Origin: Adineta vaga
Lineage: Eukaryota > Rotifera
Length of the DNA: 64,000 bases
Assembly: GCA_021613535.1 (NCBI GenBank)
Contig: CP075495.1
Location: forward strand, 1,674,001 to 1,738,000
Direction of reading: 5' to 3'
The notes beneath the pieces were generated by a model. The model was not told the origin of the DNA and searched no databases. It saw nothing but the letters and a program-made list of their open reading frames with translations. Within the stretch, counting starts at the first letter, position 1; each line of letters begins with the position of its first letter. A program made the translations under genes and the position numbers. Of the stretch, positions 35,791 through 47,177 are shown one piece after another.

Positions 35791-36720
35791 ATGACATCTG
35801 CTGTACATTTACTAATAATTTTGTCTCTGCTGACCTTAGGTAAGGAAGTCTTGAAAATTTGGTGCATTCATTTTTATTTTGCTTTTGTTAAATATAGTTG
35901 TTGCTCAGAATTCATCGTATCCATTGGGCACAGTACATCGAATAGGTGACAGTGACTTAAATGTATATGATGTTCTAGGTGATCAGAATAGTACATCAAA
36001 AACTAAAGTTGCTATTATTGTTCTTTATGATATACGTGGTTTCAATGTAACAAACACACGATTATTCTGTGAACGTTTAGCATATGAATACAAGACACGA
36101 GTGTTAATGCCAGATTTTTTCAGAAGTATGTTTAAGAATACAATATATATGAAAAAATTCGATTTTCTTCGAAAATTGTAGATCAACCAACAGCAAATGC
36201 GACATGGTCTCGTGTTCAACAAGATCTGGTAACTGTTAATACATATCTCAACTCACAAAACTATAATAAATTGGCTACTATTGGTTTTTGTTGGGGTGGT
36301 CTACGAGTAATGAAAGCATCTGGAAATGGAAATAATAATTCTTGGACTAATACACCATATTTTACTGGTATCAGTATTCATGGTTCACAGCTCAATGTAC
36401 CGGATGCAGAAATGCTTCAAATTCCAATGTTATTCATTCGTGCAGGAAATGATCCATCGTTTGATAATATAACATCGGTTCTTACTCAAAAATCATTTGG
36501 TAATCAATGTGAATATAAAGTCTATGAGAATATGAGACATGGATTTGTCAGTGCTGGTGCAAATTATTCTAATCCAGAAAATGTCGATGCAATCGATGAT
36601 GTACATTACAGAGTCCGAACATATTTAGATAAAATATTAAATAGTGGCTCAGTGAATATTGAAATATCATTATTAACAATGATATTCTTTATTTTCATCT
36701 TGAATAGTTTGTCAATTTAA
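35791..36720 (+). CDS. Secreted dienelactone-hydrolase-like enzyme, probably GPI-anchored
   Basis: Three exons: 35791-35839, 35898-36125 and 36182-36720. Exon 1 is the signal peptide (MTSAVHLLIILSLLTLVVAQ). The alpha/beta-hydrolase core has the dienelactone hydrolase nucleophile motif G-F-C-W-G-G (catalytic Cys), then IPMLFIRAGNDPSF with the catalytic Asp, and YENMRHGFVS with the catalytic His. The C-terminus is a hydrophobic segment (LLTMIFFIFILNSLSI) after a small-residue stretch (LNSGSVN), as in GPI-anchored proteins. The family opens lactone rings of the dienelactone type; the true animal substrate is unknown. Several N-glycosylation sites (NSS, NST, NAT, NYS) agree with an extracellular location. 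Confidence 0.85.
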
Positions 36721-37506
36721 TGTGAAGAAAATCTTTGAGAATATCATTCATTCTACAAGTGATGGAATTTTATGCTTTTTTTAAAATTTCTAATTGAATT
36801 CAGTAGAATTTTTCTTATTTATATATCTTTCTTTAAACTAATCAAGTTTGATCTAATAGAAATCAGACAGTTAAGTATTCTTTCTGTCTTAGTGAAATCT
36901 GAAGTCGAAATAGTTTTCAAGGATTTGAGAGTGTGTGAGGGTGTGGGTGACGTTAGCTCTTACGTACTCCTACTTAAATCCTCGCCCACACCCACCCGTC
37001 GACAAAACCATACTAATCGAAATGTTGAAAGCTTCGTATAAATGTATTGTCCTTCAATCCCAATGATGGTAGTAACGTAGATTTATGAAGAAATTCTTTC
37101 ATTTTATTCTAAATCGTTCGGAAGAAAAAGAAACATTCGAATAGTTATCGATGATGAAATTAGATATCTCATTCTGTTACAATGGTATCTTTTTTCATTA
37201 TATATATATCAATTAATCATCTCATTTAGATGGTTACCTTATCGTAAAGCCTGCTCTTTCCATTTTTAATGTTAAAACTGAAAATGTGCGTAAAAATCTA
37301 TAATCATTTGTGAGACAATACCCAAGACAAATAACTATTTCTCCAACAATAAATGCTTTGAATTGGAATAAAGAAGGGTGTGATGGTACAAGTGACACGA
37401 TGGTCCATTCATCTACACTTTTATGTACTTATCCTTAATTATAATAATAACAAATAAAACTTCGTTTTTCACATAGTAGCACGTAAAAAAACCGACGAGA
37501 ACTGTT
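36721..37506. other. Convergent intergenic region with a hairpin repeat
   Basis: Lies between the hydrolase (+) and the RING gene (-). Apart from the GT-rich hairpin at about 36921-37000 and a short TA run near 37200, no feature is seen. Confidence 0.4.
36921..37000. repeat. GTGTGGG-type hairpin repeat, copy 2
   Basis: Left arm GTGTGTGAGGGTGTGGGTG and right arm CGCCCACACCCACCC are reverse complements in their core and are separated by about 28 bases. Same composition and shape as copies 1 and 3. Confidence 0.6.
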
Positions 37507-38893
37507 TTAAACTATTGATCTACACGATGGACATGAGTTACTTCCGACCAGCCATGCTTGAATACATTTACAATGAAAGAAATGCGTACATTGGGGTAAG
37601 CCATTGACGGTTTCACCTTTTGAATATGTGTCCATACAAATCTGAAATGTTAAACAATACGAGATTTTTTTATGTTGAAAATAGGTAAGTAGGAAATGAC
37701 AACTATCAATCGTCAATGATAAGACTTCGATCATGACACTGTCAGAAGTTTTGTACTTCATAGAAGTCTTCCTTCTACTATTCAAAGTAACCTAAACAAA
37801 CTTATTTTCTATCTGTAACTAAGTTTATTTAAAAGTGCCTTAATCTATTTGATTTGTGTCAATGACACTACTATGCAGTGAGTCAAAACTACAGAAAGAG
37901 CTATGATGAACAACTTACAACGCATGTATACGTATCTTTATTGGCTTGGTTTTCGTCGATTGTCCATGATGATAACTTTCGATTGGCTACTGAAGATGAA
38001 CAAGTAGTTGTTGAAGTTGATGCTGTATTACTTCGATCTGTGTTTGTTGGTAAGTTTATAACACCATTTCGACGCATTTCTTCAATTCTATCCTTTCGTT
38101 CTCGTCGATGATGCACAAAAGTACCTATGTGAGTAAATTAAAGCCTCGATTAGGTTGTAAGCTCATCATGTTTAAACAAAGGAAACTCTTTCCACTCGAT
38201 ATCTGCTTCTCTATATACTTCTATTATCAGTTTTTCCCATAGAATTGTGGTCTGAATTCTTGTATTTCACGCATTTGATTCGAAAAAATCCGTCAGAATC
38301 CTGTATACTCACCATTGAAGTTATGCCATGCCATCATAATTCCATCATCTGTTGGTAAACCATTTGAACCGAAAATACGTACTTCAACAACAAATTGTGT
38401 ATCAATGGGTCTTTTACCATCGCTTCGACGATTACGAATGCTAACTCTCAGTTCTGAATTTGGAACTTCCCATTCATACATATGTTCATATATATCATTC
38501 TCATAGTTAGACCGAAGAATGAATTTAAAAGGACCAACGGTACTAGATGGCTGTGGTTTACTGTTCTTCCCATGATAATCTATAGCAGATGAAGGGAAAA
38601 GAATAATTGCTATCAATTCACAAAAGTGTAAATTCTAAGTAATTCATGAAACACTTACTAGCCATAGCTTTGCCTGCTTGAAGTATATCATTACTTTTGT
38701 GTGAAATTTCAAAGAATTGTTCTGGTGTTATAAGTAGTGATCGTTCTACACCTGACTGAATAACTTTTTTCAGTACAACTTGAATATCACCATTAGCATA
38801 AGTAAAATTAATATGTGGAGCATGAACGCCTGAACCATCATTATTATTGAATTTTCCTCCATGGCGTCTTGAGTAAGGATGATAACGAGACAT
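37507..38893 (-). CDS. RING-H2 finger protein, probable E3 ubiquitin ligase
   Basis: Four exons: 38893-38659, 38579-38313, 38124-37919 and 37641-37507. The last intron (277 bases) splits the first zinc-binding pair: exon 3 ends ...TYTCV and exon 4 begins ICMDTY, restoring C-V-I-C. The RING-H2 then reads C-x2-C, QCTHFFHCKC (C-x-H-x2-H-x2-C) and SNSCPSC, a complete C3H2C3 set at the extreme C-terminus. The N-terminal part begins MSRYHPYSRRHGGKFN; the middle (GPFKFILRSNYENDIYEHMY, TQFVVEVRIFGSNGLP) is a conserved-looking but unrecognised domain that may bind substrate. RING-H2 proteins usually recruit E2 enzymes. No membrane segment is seen. Confidence 0.78.
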
Positions 38894-39322
38894 CTTTATG
38901 GCAACAATAAAGTGAAATTTGAAAAACAACTATCGCGTTTTTATTATTATTGTATTGTGAAAAAACCCAGTTAAAATGAAAGAGAACGGAAGAAAAAAGT
39001 GTGAAGTCGCACAAGTGGAAAGATCACGTTTCTTTATAAAGTTGTTGATTGAGGGTGAGTTTGTTTTTTGATAACATATTTATATATCAATGCCACTCAC
39101 ACTCCAAGATGGTAGAAATTTTTACGGGTAGCTTAAATATTCCCTGGTGGCTTTATGGTTGTTTTACTGATTGAAAATTATTATTAGACGTTAAAAGAGG
39201 GAGGAAAACTTTTCCTTCAACATATTCACATTCTGACCCTTTTCGCAATGTTTTCATGTTTCATTTATCAATTAAAACAAAATTATATATATCAAAAGAT
39301 AAAACAGTGTATATATTTATAA
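38894..39322. other. Intergenic between RING and TNFAIP8 genes
   Basis: Upstream region of the RING gene and 3' end of the TNFAIP8 gene. Around 39050-39115 a weak GAGGGTGAG...CACTCACACTC pair resembles a degenerate copy of the GT-rich hairpins. Nothing else is seen. Confidence 0.35.
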
Positions 39323-40120
39323 TCAAAACGAGTTAGTATCCATTGTAGAATGAATATCTTCTATAACTTCTTTGATAATCGATCGATTTGTTGTTGAAGA
39401 TGGATCAAATATATGTTCAATAAATTGCAAATTTGATATATAATTAAAAATGTAATCAATTTTTCCATGATATTTGTCTGCCAGATGTGTCGAAATAATT
39501 CTATGCGTTACATCTTGACATTCTATAAGCGTTTGTATTAATACAGATCGATCAGTATGTGAATTATTTTCATATAATTTCATTATAGATTCAGCTAACA
39601 AACGAAATCGATTACGAACTTCATCAATTAATTTCATTTCATTTTCGTTAAATAAATCACTTTTATATAAAATACTCGTTTTGAAAATTGTTTTCACAAT
39701 TGTTTTACGTAATTTATTTGCATCTTTTTTACCTGAATAACTACTTGCTAATGCATATAACTTATCTAATCGACTATTATATTTTTCATTCATAAAAACT
39801 TTCGCTACAAATTTTGAAGATAATTTTCTATAAAGAGAGAAAGAGTAAAAAAGTACAAAAGAAATTATAATTACCCCGCAATGTTTTTCTGCAAACGTAT
39901 GTTAGGACTTAAAGTAGAAGAAGAAGAAGCAGCATTCGTGGAAGTTTCTTCTTCATCAGCTGAAAATAACCAAAATTTCAATATATAATGATCGATAAAA
40001 ACAAACTGAAGATATAAAACAATACGAACATTCAGAAGCTGCTTCATATTTTTCAGTAAATTGTGATGAGATTGAATTTGTTGTTGATAATTCTTGTTTA
40101 TTATGTGATCTCGACGACAT
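39323..40120 (-). CDS. TNFAIP8: TNFAIP8 family (TIPE) protein
   Basis: TNFAIP8/TIPE proteins form an all-helical bundle with a lipid-binding cavity and act as phosphoinositide carriers in cell survival and inflammation. Three exons: 40120-40030, 39959-39875 and 39827-39323. The order and spacing of conserved pieces match the family: KNIAGKLSSKFVAKVF..., LDKLYALASSYSGKKDANKL, KTIVKTIFKTSILYKSDLFN, DEVRNRFRLLAESIMKLYEN, RSVLIQTLIECQDVTHRIIS and HLADKYHGKIDYIFNYIS. The N-terminal 60 residues are Ser/Thr/Glu-rich and not conserved. No upstream ATG is needed; exon 1 starts MSSRSHNKQE. Probably the single invertebrate member rather than a specific vertebrate paralogue. Confidence 0.87.
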
Positions 40121-40508
40121 CTATTAATATATACGTAATATTCTATTTCTAACGATGTGTGATAGATCAATCTAGAATTACATTCTTATCCGTGAAACAA
40201 TTGAAAGAAATACACGAATCTGTATTATAATATAGAATAAAAATAAGCTATCAGCACTGATGAGGTTGGTCAAGAACAAATGTCTTTATCGCGACGTTAT
40301 CAGTTGACCATGTAAAAATCTATAACGCTTGTCTCAATATGTTATCATATCTTTTTAAATTAGAACAGAATAAAACTCATTGTAAAAAGAAAAACAACAA
40401 TTCATACGGTATGTGTTTTTTAATTTGATTTTTTAGAACTAATTATTAATCTATTTTATTTTGAAATAGAGTCAATCGATTATTAGTGTGAAAAAATCAG
40501 CTAATATA
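40121..40508. other. Divergent promoter region
   Basis: Separates the TNFAIP8 gene (-) from the B-box-like gene (+). AT-rich, no feature recognised. Confidence 0.4.
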
Positions 40509-41894
40509 ATGAATACTTCAGACAAAGTAATGTGTACGATGTGTACTACGCAACTGATTCCTTCCATTGTATCATGTCAAGGTTGTTCGAAGAATTTGTG
40601 TCGGAAACATTTCAGTGAACATCGTGATGCGCTTTCTGTCGATTTACGTGATATATGTGATTATCATAATAATATTTTACAGCAGTTACAAGTTCAAATT
40701 AATTGTGAAGAAGGCACATCATATAATAATATTCATGATTTATTAAAAAAAATAGATGAATGGGAAAAGATTACAATTGAATCTGTATCACAAAGAGCAC
40801 AAGAAGCACGTACCACTATTCAGTGTCTTAATAATCCAACAAAACAATATCATACACTAAAACAAAAACTAAATAAAATGAGAGAAGACTTTAAAGAACA
40901 AGAAGTATCCGAAAGCTTCGTAGAAACTGATATCAATCAATGGAATCATCAATTAAATCAAATCAAAATTAATCTTGATCAACTATCAAAAATTAAAACT
41001 AATCCTCCTGTACTTCAGATCGAGAATATGGACTGGAGTAGTACTATCAAGATTTTATTCCCATTCAAAATACCAGAACAAGAGTTACCGTTACAGCAGA
41101 TAGAAAAACAGTTGCAGAAGACATTAGAGGACTTGCTTCCATTGCTATCATTTTCCGATGAGCTGACAAAGATGTGCCAGACGAAAAAATGTTTGATAAT
41201 GAAAATAGTAGACATAGGACTCAAAGAATCAAAATATCAGTTTTTGAAGATGCAGAAAGAGTTTAACAAACTGAATGAAAAACTGAGTCTGAATATATGT
41301 CTAAGACAGGCGCTACAGAACTTATTCTTGACATTATTACAAACGTTAGTAAGACAGATACATCAGGAGATGGATAGAGAGATACATCAGGACAGGAATA
41401 GAGTGATACTACAGGACTATATTCTAGGACTTTTGAAGAAGTATAGACTGAATGGAAAGGTTCTAAAAATTCTGGCGCAAAAGTCGATGACGAAATTCAA
41501 TGATCAATCACAGCAAATGAGCACGGAGCTGAATGCACAGGCACCGGAAGAATTGTTAGAGACGAATTTGAGCTTTCTAACGAAGATATTGTATAACTTG
41601 GCGCTGAAGTTGTTGGTAAAATTACAGGAAGAGTTAGAAAACAACAAGTTATTGTACTTAAATTGGGAAGAGACAGAGAATCTTATATTAATACTGATAC
41701 TAGAACTTCTTGTAGGATTGCAGGAGGAGTTAAAGAAGAATGTATTAAAATTAAAGCAACTGGATAAAAATCAACAGGACCAGTTGAAGAACGTGTTGGG
41801 ATGGGCAACGAAGAATTATGTAAAGGATAAAGTGGCAAAGTGGTTGCAGGAACTCACATCGTCATCATCTGAATCAGAGTCGGATTCGAATTGA
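40509..41894 (+). CDS. B-box-like zinc finger and coiled-coil protein with an unusual C-terminal half
   Basis: A single exon of 461 residues from the ATG at 40509. The N-terminus is a B-box-like zinc finger: CTMC, then VSCQGC, LCRKHFSEH. A coiled coil follows (DLLKKIDEWEKITIESVSQR, KQKLNKMREDFKEQEVSES). TRIM-like proteins share this order, but no RING precedes it. From about residue 175 (near 41030) codon choice changes: TTG, CAG, GAG, AAG and ACG become common whereas the first half uses TTA, CAA, GAA and AAA. The protein becomes Leu/Lys/Gln-rich with repeats such as LQEELEN, LQEELKK and IHQEMDREIHQD. It ends TSSSSESESDSN. The N-terminal assignment is moderately sure; the origin of the C-terminal half is unclear. 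Confidence 0.68.
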   Translation: MNTSDKVMCTMCTTQLIPSIVSCQGCSKNLCRKHFSEHRDALSVDLRDICDYHNNILQQLQVQINCEEGTSYNNIHDLLKKIDEWEKITIESVSQRAQEARTTIQCLNNPTKQYHTLKQKLNKMREDFKEQEVSESFVETDINQWNHQLNQIKINLDQLSKIKTNPPVLQIENMDWSSTIKILFPFKIPEQELPLQQIEKQLQKTLEDLLPLLSFSDELTKMCQTKKCLIMKIVDIGLKESKYQFLKMQKEFNKLNEKLSLNICLRQALQNLFLTLLQTLVRQIHQEMDREIHQDRNRVILQDYILGLLKKYRLNGKVLKILAQKSMTKFNDQSQQMSTELNAQAPEELLETNLSFLTKILYNLALKLLVKLQEELENNKLLYLNWEETENLILILILELLVGLQEELKKNVLKLKQLDKNQQDQLKNVLGWATKNYVKDKVAKWLQELTSSSSESESDSN

Positions 41895-42414
41895 TAGTCA
41901 CAAGCATTCTATCAACTTATCACTATTATTCAATATGAATGATTTTTCTAATTTTAATTTTGATTAATAAGAAATAAATATATGAGGCCGAAAAACTACG
42001 AAAAAGAAATAATAGAAATACAATCTAGGTAAATATTGTAGTTGCTGATCGAGCATTTTGATGGTAGTTGACAAAGTAAGCAGTCTTCAACTCTATTTAT
42101 GCTTTCGGAGATGACATAGGAGTGATGCTTGAGCGTGGGTGTGGTGTGCGCTCCCATCTTATTCTTATTCACCCACACCCACCCTAAAAAAATAGTGAAG
42201 ATTTACAAAAATTTCCGAAGGGTGTGGGTGAGGGTGAAGAAGAGATACCGTGACTCACACCCACACCCTCGAGATAATAGTTGAAGAAGAATGAAAAAGA
42301 TCATCGAATAGAAATTGGCTCATAATCACAGATATCAATCATAAATTTATTTATGTTAATTAAAAAATATTCGGAAGATATGAATTACAAATGAAAAATA
42401 TTTAAGAATTTTGA
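41895..42414. other. Convergent intergenic region with two hairpin repeats
   Basis: Between the B-box-like gene (+) and the two-pore channel (-). Contains two GT-rich hairpins (next entry) and AT-rich sequence. Confidence 0.4.
42131..42275. repeat. GTGTGGG-type hairpin repeats, copies 3 and 4
   Basis: Copy 3: GCGTGGGTGTGG at about 42132-42144 pairs with CACCCACACCCACCC at about 42170-42184. Copy 4: AGGGTGTGGGTGAGGGTG at 42219-42236 pairs with ACTCACACCCACACCCTC at 42253-42270. Copy 4 shares its spacer core with copy 1. The unit resembles the TGTGGG repeat known from bdelloid telomeres, but the hairpin arrangement is unlike a simple telomeric array. Confidence 0.65.
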
Positions 42415-45400
42415 TCAATTCTGTTCTTGTTCATTATCATATAAACGTTTATATTTCATCAGAGCTTGATTGATTTCATCATCAGATGGTTCACGTAAAC
42501 TTCGTCTAATTAAATAAAATAAATAAACATAAGATAAATACTATTGCAAGAAATATTCGTAATTACTTAAACAAATGAAAAAGTGTTTTAACAAAATATG
42601 TATTCATTAATCCATGATGACTTTGAGCAAATCCACTTTCGTCAAATCGAGCGACATTTAATGAAAATAACTTGAAAATTGAAGAAGAAAGATCAAATTA
42701 AATTCACTAAATAAATCAATAGACATACTTCAACAATAAATCCCAGTACCAAAGCTAAGATATAAACATTAGATAAAAACCACCAACTAACCAGATATAA
42801 TTGACTCCATCTAAAAAGAAAAATTTTCTTGATACTTAACTAAACACATTTTCAATTAACCTTGTAGAAAATTCTCGAAGAGCAACTAAGAACACACCCC
42901 AATTATTAACTAACATCACATCATATAACACCACAACAGTTGACTAAAAACGAATGATATTTTCTTCTTCTTGCTTTTCCTGTCGCAACACTTACAAAAA
43001 AATCATCGAAATTATTCGCCCAATATTGACTTTGTTGATACGAACCACACGTAGCATTTCTAAATAAATGAATTGAAAAACTGTAAATATCATTTCTTAT
43101 CTTACACAATATCTGATTCGGTCGGTGGTTTAATAACTCCACGAAAAAGCCACATACCCAACACAGCATAACTATAGAATAAACACTAAGTAAAACGAAA
43201 TTCTTTTTTTTTTCTGTTAATTGAGAGAAATTAAAACATACAATAAGTATTCCAATAAATGCTTTTAAATTTTTCATTCCATCACTAATTGTTCCCATAA
43301 TAATTCCATAATTAGTAAAATGTGGCATTGAACGAATTGTTCGAAAAACAACAAATAAATTCAGTATACGTGTTATAGCCCATATTGAAGTTGCTGTTCC
43401 TCGGGCATCACGTGCAACTTCACTAAAAACAACAAAATCACATTATTCGAGAGAAAAACAAATGTTCATTTACCTTGCTGTTATACTTAAAGTTCCATAG
43501 ATACCACAATGAACAATATGAAGGACCTATTCAACATATAAACTTACGAAAAATCATTAGGAAAATATTGTAAATAGTTACAAATAAAGCAAGAGCTATA
43601 CTAGCATCAAATGTATTGAAAAGATATTTAAAGAATACTTTTGGACGAAGTGACCAAAGTTTAAGACTTGATTCCAAAAAATAATAAATACAGAATGAAA
43701 ATAAAATATTCTAAATCGTAAATAAACAATCTTAATTACTATTTCTTCTCATAAAATACCATTTTACCGATAGAAAAACATCGATTGTAAAAAATTTCGG
43801 ATGATATCGAAGACTACCTTCAACCTAAATAGATACAAATTCATCTCATTTCATCTCATCTCATTATCTTTTCTACATACGACAAGAATAATAAAATTAA
43901 TAAGACCAATTGCATTTCCAAACCAAGTTAAATATTTCGAAGCACCAATTAATTGAACTAATGCCCATATACCTGTATATTCATGATGTTCAATCGGCTA
44001 GAAAAAAAAGACATTTATTTTCTTAACAAAACTTTTCATATACCATTTTTTGAATATCAGCATCCAATGATAACATTGCTAATGAAAACATATCCCAATT
44101 GACTTCATTATTCTGTTCATTATTTCTTGATAATGTCTAATAGATAGAATTATTCAATTGAAATTCTACTAAAAGAATAAAGCTTTACATTCAACAATTC
44201 TTGTTTCAGAAGATAAGGTAAATTTGAATTCGAAATCACTTGTGTCACAACTAACATTGGTGCTGTTGTTCGTGATCTAAAATTTTCGATTACATTTCAT
44301 AGAACAAATAAACAAAACTAACATTCGATGAGTAAGTAACGACGTTATTGTATCATCAGTTGTTGTTGTTGTTGTCAATGATGAAGTTGGAATGATTTGT
44401 CGTTCAAGTAGAACATCGAAACAAGCACGAACAGCTAAACGACGACGAAATAATGAATTTTGCATTGATGTCTAACAAAAACATTGACAAAATTAATATT
44501 CACAAAAATTCTATTTACTGTGAAGAATTCTTTGAATGTATTCATTTTAATAACAGTAAATAATGTCATTAAACAATATAATCCTAAATAAAAATAGATA
44601 TGTCGAGTTTTATATTTATAGAAATAATTTACCAATTGTAAGAAAAACAGCAAAATAGATGATGTACAATCGATTTTTTGAATAGGCAGGAATAGTAACT
44701 AAACGATTGAAGAAGATTTTTCTTTTCTATGAAAAAGAGAGCAAGGAAGATTTTTCTTTTTCTTTACTATCAGGATTATTCGCAGTTGTTAAAAGTACAA
44801 CTAAATTCAATAATGAATCTGCAAAATCCGGAAAATATTTTGTTCCTTCATCAGCTCGTTCATTGGGAGAATCTTTCTAGAAAAAGAATTGTGAATAGCT
44901 TTTGAAATTAATTCATAAAATAGATACTTTTACGGGTGGAAATAAAATCATTCCAATAACCGAAAAGAAATAGACATGAATACCAAGAAGAATTGTAACA
45001 CTAGAAATCTTCTAATTCAAACAGAATTAATTCTCAATAAACAAAATTACCTAAGAATTTGTAAGAATGATTTACGTAAACTATTGAATATTTTTTTCAT
45101 TTCTTGTGATATCACAGCCATGTAGAATGGTCGTAATAGAAATCGTATGTTTACTGTCTATTGAAGAGGGAAAAGATTGATAAACTTGTCGTTTATAATA
45201 GAATTTTTACTTTGATTTGACAACCTAAACTTGATGATATGATTAAATCAATCATTGAAACAGTTGTAACAATAAAATAAGCGATAATCCATGGTTTTTT
45301 TCGAGCATTTATTAATCCAATTAAATAAATCTAAAGAAATTCAAAAGTAAATTCATAGATACATAGATATTCATCTTACTCGAATAATCACATCGATATA

Positions 45401-45739
45401 GAATATAATTAAACATAAGAATTCAATTGTTATCTGTACACTACATGGTAATGTTAAACGATTTCGTTCTTGTCGTAAATCAGATGTTCGACTAAATGAT
45501 GATGGATATTGAATGAATATTAATAATAATTGACATGAAACAATCAATGTTAATAGACGTTGAATCCATTTTGACCAATATAATCGATAGAGTTTTAAAA
45601 TATTCAATGGTGATAATTTATGAGCTATAGAACGAAATGAATATGCATCTTCAAGAAGAACAATTGCTTGAACAAGATGTCGTTCGGACCATGATTCACG
45701 TGTGCCATGACGTGGATCATCCACAATTATATCTGACAT
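42415..45739 (-). CDS. TPCN1: Two-pore channel (TPC), endolysosomal cation channel
   Basis: Two-pore channels are dimers of two six-helix repeats in endosomes and lysosomes, conducting Na+ or Ca2+ under control of PI(3,5)P2 or NAADP. The gene has more than a dozen exons separated by roughly 50-base introns. It starts MSDIIVDDPRHGTRES; the next part (QAIVLLEDAYSFRSIAHKLS, TLPCSVQITIEFLCLIIFYI) aligns with the start of repeat I in TPC1. Filter I is LLTTANNPD (about 44785-44835) and is followed after an intron by IPAYSKNR, the classic TPC sequence. Repeat II has GSYQQSQYWANNFDDFF and filter II VNNWGV (about 42870-42890). The tail ends YKRLYDNEQEQN. Both filters are intact, so a working channel is expected. 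TPC1 versus TPC2 or TPC3 is not resolved. Confidence 0.88.
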
Positions 45740-45931
45740 CTGTCTACCGGTTCAAAATTTATCAAATATGATCTACAAGAATCGTTGTTATGAATAGCAA
45801 AGATATGATAAGTGATCATTTTGTTTTTTGTTCTACGTCAAGAGATTTTTTATTTTGAAATGAAAAAGAGAATAAAATTCAATCTAATAGAAAAACAAAA
45901 TGGACGGAAATGAGTTCATTACATGAATTAA

Positions 45932-46456
45932 TTAATTGGTTTTTTGTTTCGTTGGTTTTTTGCAGAATGATAAGACTGCTGTAAAAACGAGTATTAATTC
46001 GAATACACAAAATCCAAGTTGAGTACAACCAATAATAAGATCAAGTTTCAAAACAAACCATTGAAAAAATGTCCAATAAAGAAATGTACCAATTGATAGG
46101 AATGTAAATAGAAATCCAATAATAATGTAGAATAAATGTTCAGTGAGATTGGCATAGATTATTATTTCTAAACGAATATATTCTAATGTTAATGTCAAAC
46201 ATAATGCAAAGATTTCAAAGCCATAGATAGTCCAATTTGTTGGCATTGGAATAAGACCTTTCCAAACGAAGATTAAGATTTCAGCCACGAACCACTAGAA
46301 TAGAAAATATAACGATCGATTTTTACTTAATTCAAATCTTACGAGAAAAACAATTGGTCGATGAATATGACATAATGATTGTAATGGAATGGAAGATCGA
46401 ACAATAGAATTTTCATCTGTTACACGCGCATCAAACGTTGATTTTGTTTGACTCAT
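45932..46456 (-). CDS. TMEM216: TMEM216/TMEM80-like ciliary transition-zone protein
   Basis: Two exons, 46456-46343 and 46294-45932. The length (about 158 residues) and four helices match the TMEM216/TMEM17/TMEM80 group. Recognisable pieces are SIPLQSLCHIHRPIVFLW, AEILIFVWKGLIPMP (family: E-L-L-I-F-x-K-G), LTLEYIRLEI (family: L-G-I-E-x-x-R-L) and WFVLKLDLIIGCTQLGFCVF. These proteins belong to the MKS module of the ciliary transition zone and are needed for the ciliary gate. Cilia are abundant in rotifers, so the role is plausible. The exact family member is less certain than the group. Confidence 0.78.
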
Positions 46457-46508
46457 TTTATCTGAAAATAAAAAAAAGACAAAAGAGAATATAATCGGAT
46501 ATGTTTAT

Positions 46509-47042
46509 TTATTCATCATTTAATTCTTCAAGTTTTTTTTCAATTTCATCTTTTCTTTTCATTTTTGTTAGTTGATCTTTATCTAGACTAGATGCATCTT
46601 GTTCATAACGTTTTTCTAAAATGTTTATTTCTTTTAATAATTTTTGAAGTTTTTTCACTTCTTTGCTTTTTTCTTCATCAGGTGTTCGTGTTGTTAGTTT
46701 GGCCATTTGATTTCTCAATTGTTTTTCTTCTTTTTCTAATTTCTTCGCTCGTGCAGCTTTTTCTTCTTCAGTTAAAACCATTCCAGGTATCAAATTGCCG
46801 TTTTCAATACGTCGTTTTGTTTCTACTTGTGCTTGTTGTCCCATAGATTGATACACCGGCATTTCTTCTTGTGGAACATAGTTTTCTTTAACACGAATTG
46901 CTTTTCTCCATGTTCCATCGGGTCGTTGTGAACCAGGAATGAATGTATCACCAGTTTTCGGATCACGTACAATATTTGCACGTTCAAATGCTGCACCACG
47001 TGCAGTCATTTTCTGTCCAGAATTTGAAGGCGTAGCAGACAT
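46509..47042 (-). CDS. PYM1: PYM1, exon-junction-complex disassembly factor
   Basis: PYM (Partner of Y14 and Mago) sits on ribosomes and strips exon junction complexes from mRNA during first translation. A single exon of 177 residues. The N-terminal Mago-Y14-binding motif is plain: [20 protein letters not shown] followed by [14 protein letters not shown]. The middle is basic and Lys-rich, and the C-terminal helix ([17 protein letters not shown]) corresponds to the family's eIF2A-like ribosome-binding end. A short N-terminal extension ([17 protein letters not shown]) precedes the core. Size and order agree with other PYMs. Confidence 0.9.
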   Translation of the reverse strand: MSATPSNSGQKMTARGAAFERANIVRDPKTGDTFIPGSQRPDGTWRKAIRVKENYVPQEEMPVYQSMGQQAQVETKRRIENGNLIPGMVLTEEEKAARAKKLEKEEKQLRNQMAKLTTRTPDEEKSKEVKKLQKLLKEINILEKRYEQDASSLDKDQLTKMKRKDEIEKKLEELNDE

Positions 47043-47177
47043 CTAGAAATCAAAACGAACATGTTTTCTTTCTTTTGTTTTTGAATATTGAGAACACACA
47101 CACACAAACACACATACAAAACAATTGAGAATGTACAGTTCTTATATAAATAGATTTACTACTAGGAAAAATAGAAA

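Noticed and set aside
35417-42275. True interstitial telomere array
   Set aside because: The GTGTGGG-like units are too few and arranged as inverted pairs rather than head-to-tail arrays, so a telomeric scar is not supported.
46592-46846. Plus-strand hydrophobic open frame opposite PYM1
   Set aside because: Antisense shadow of the Lys/Glu-rich PYM1 coding sequence.
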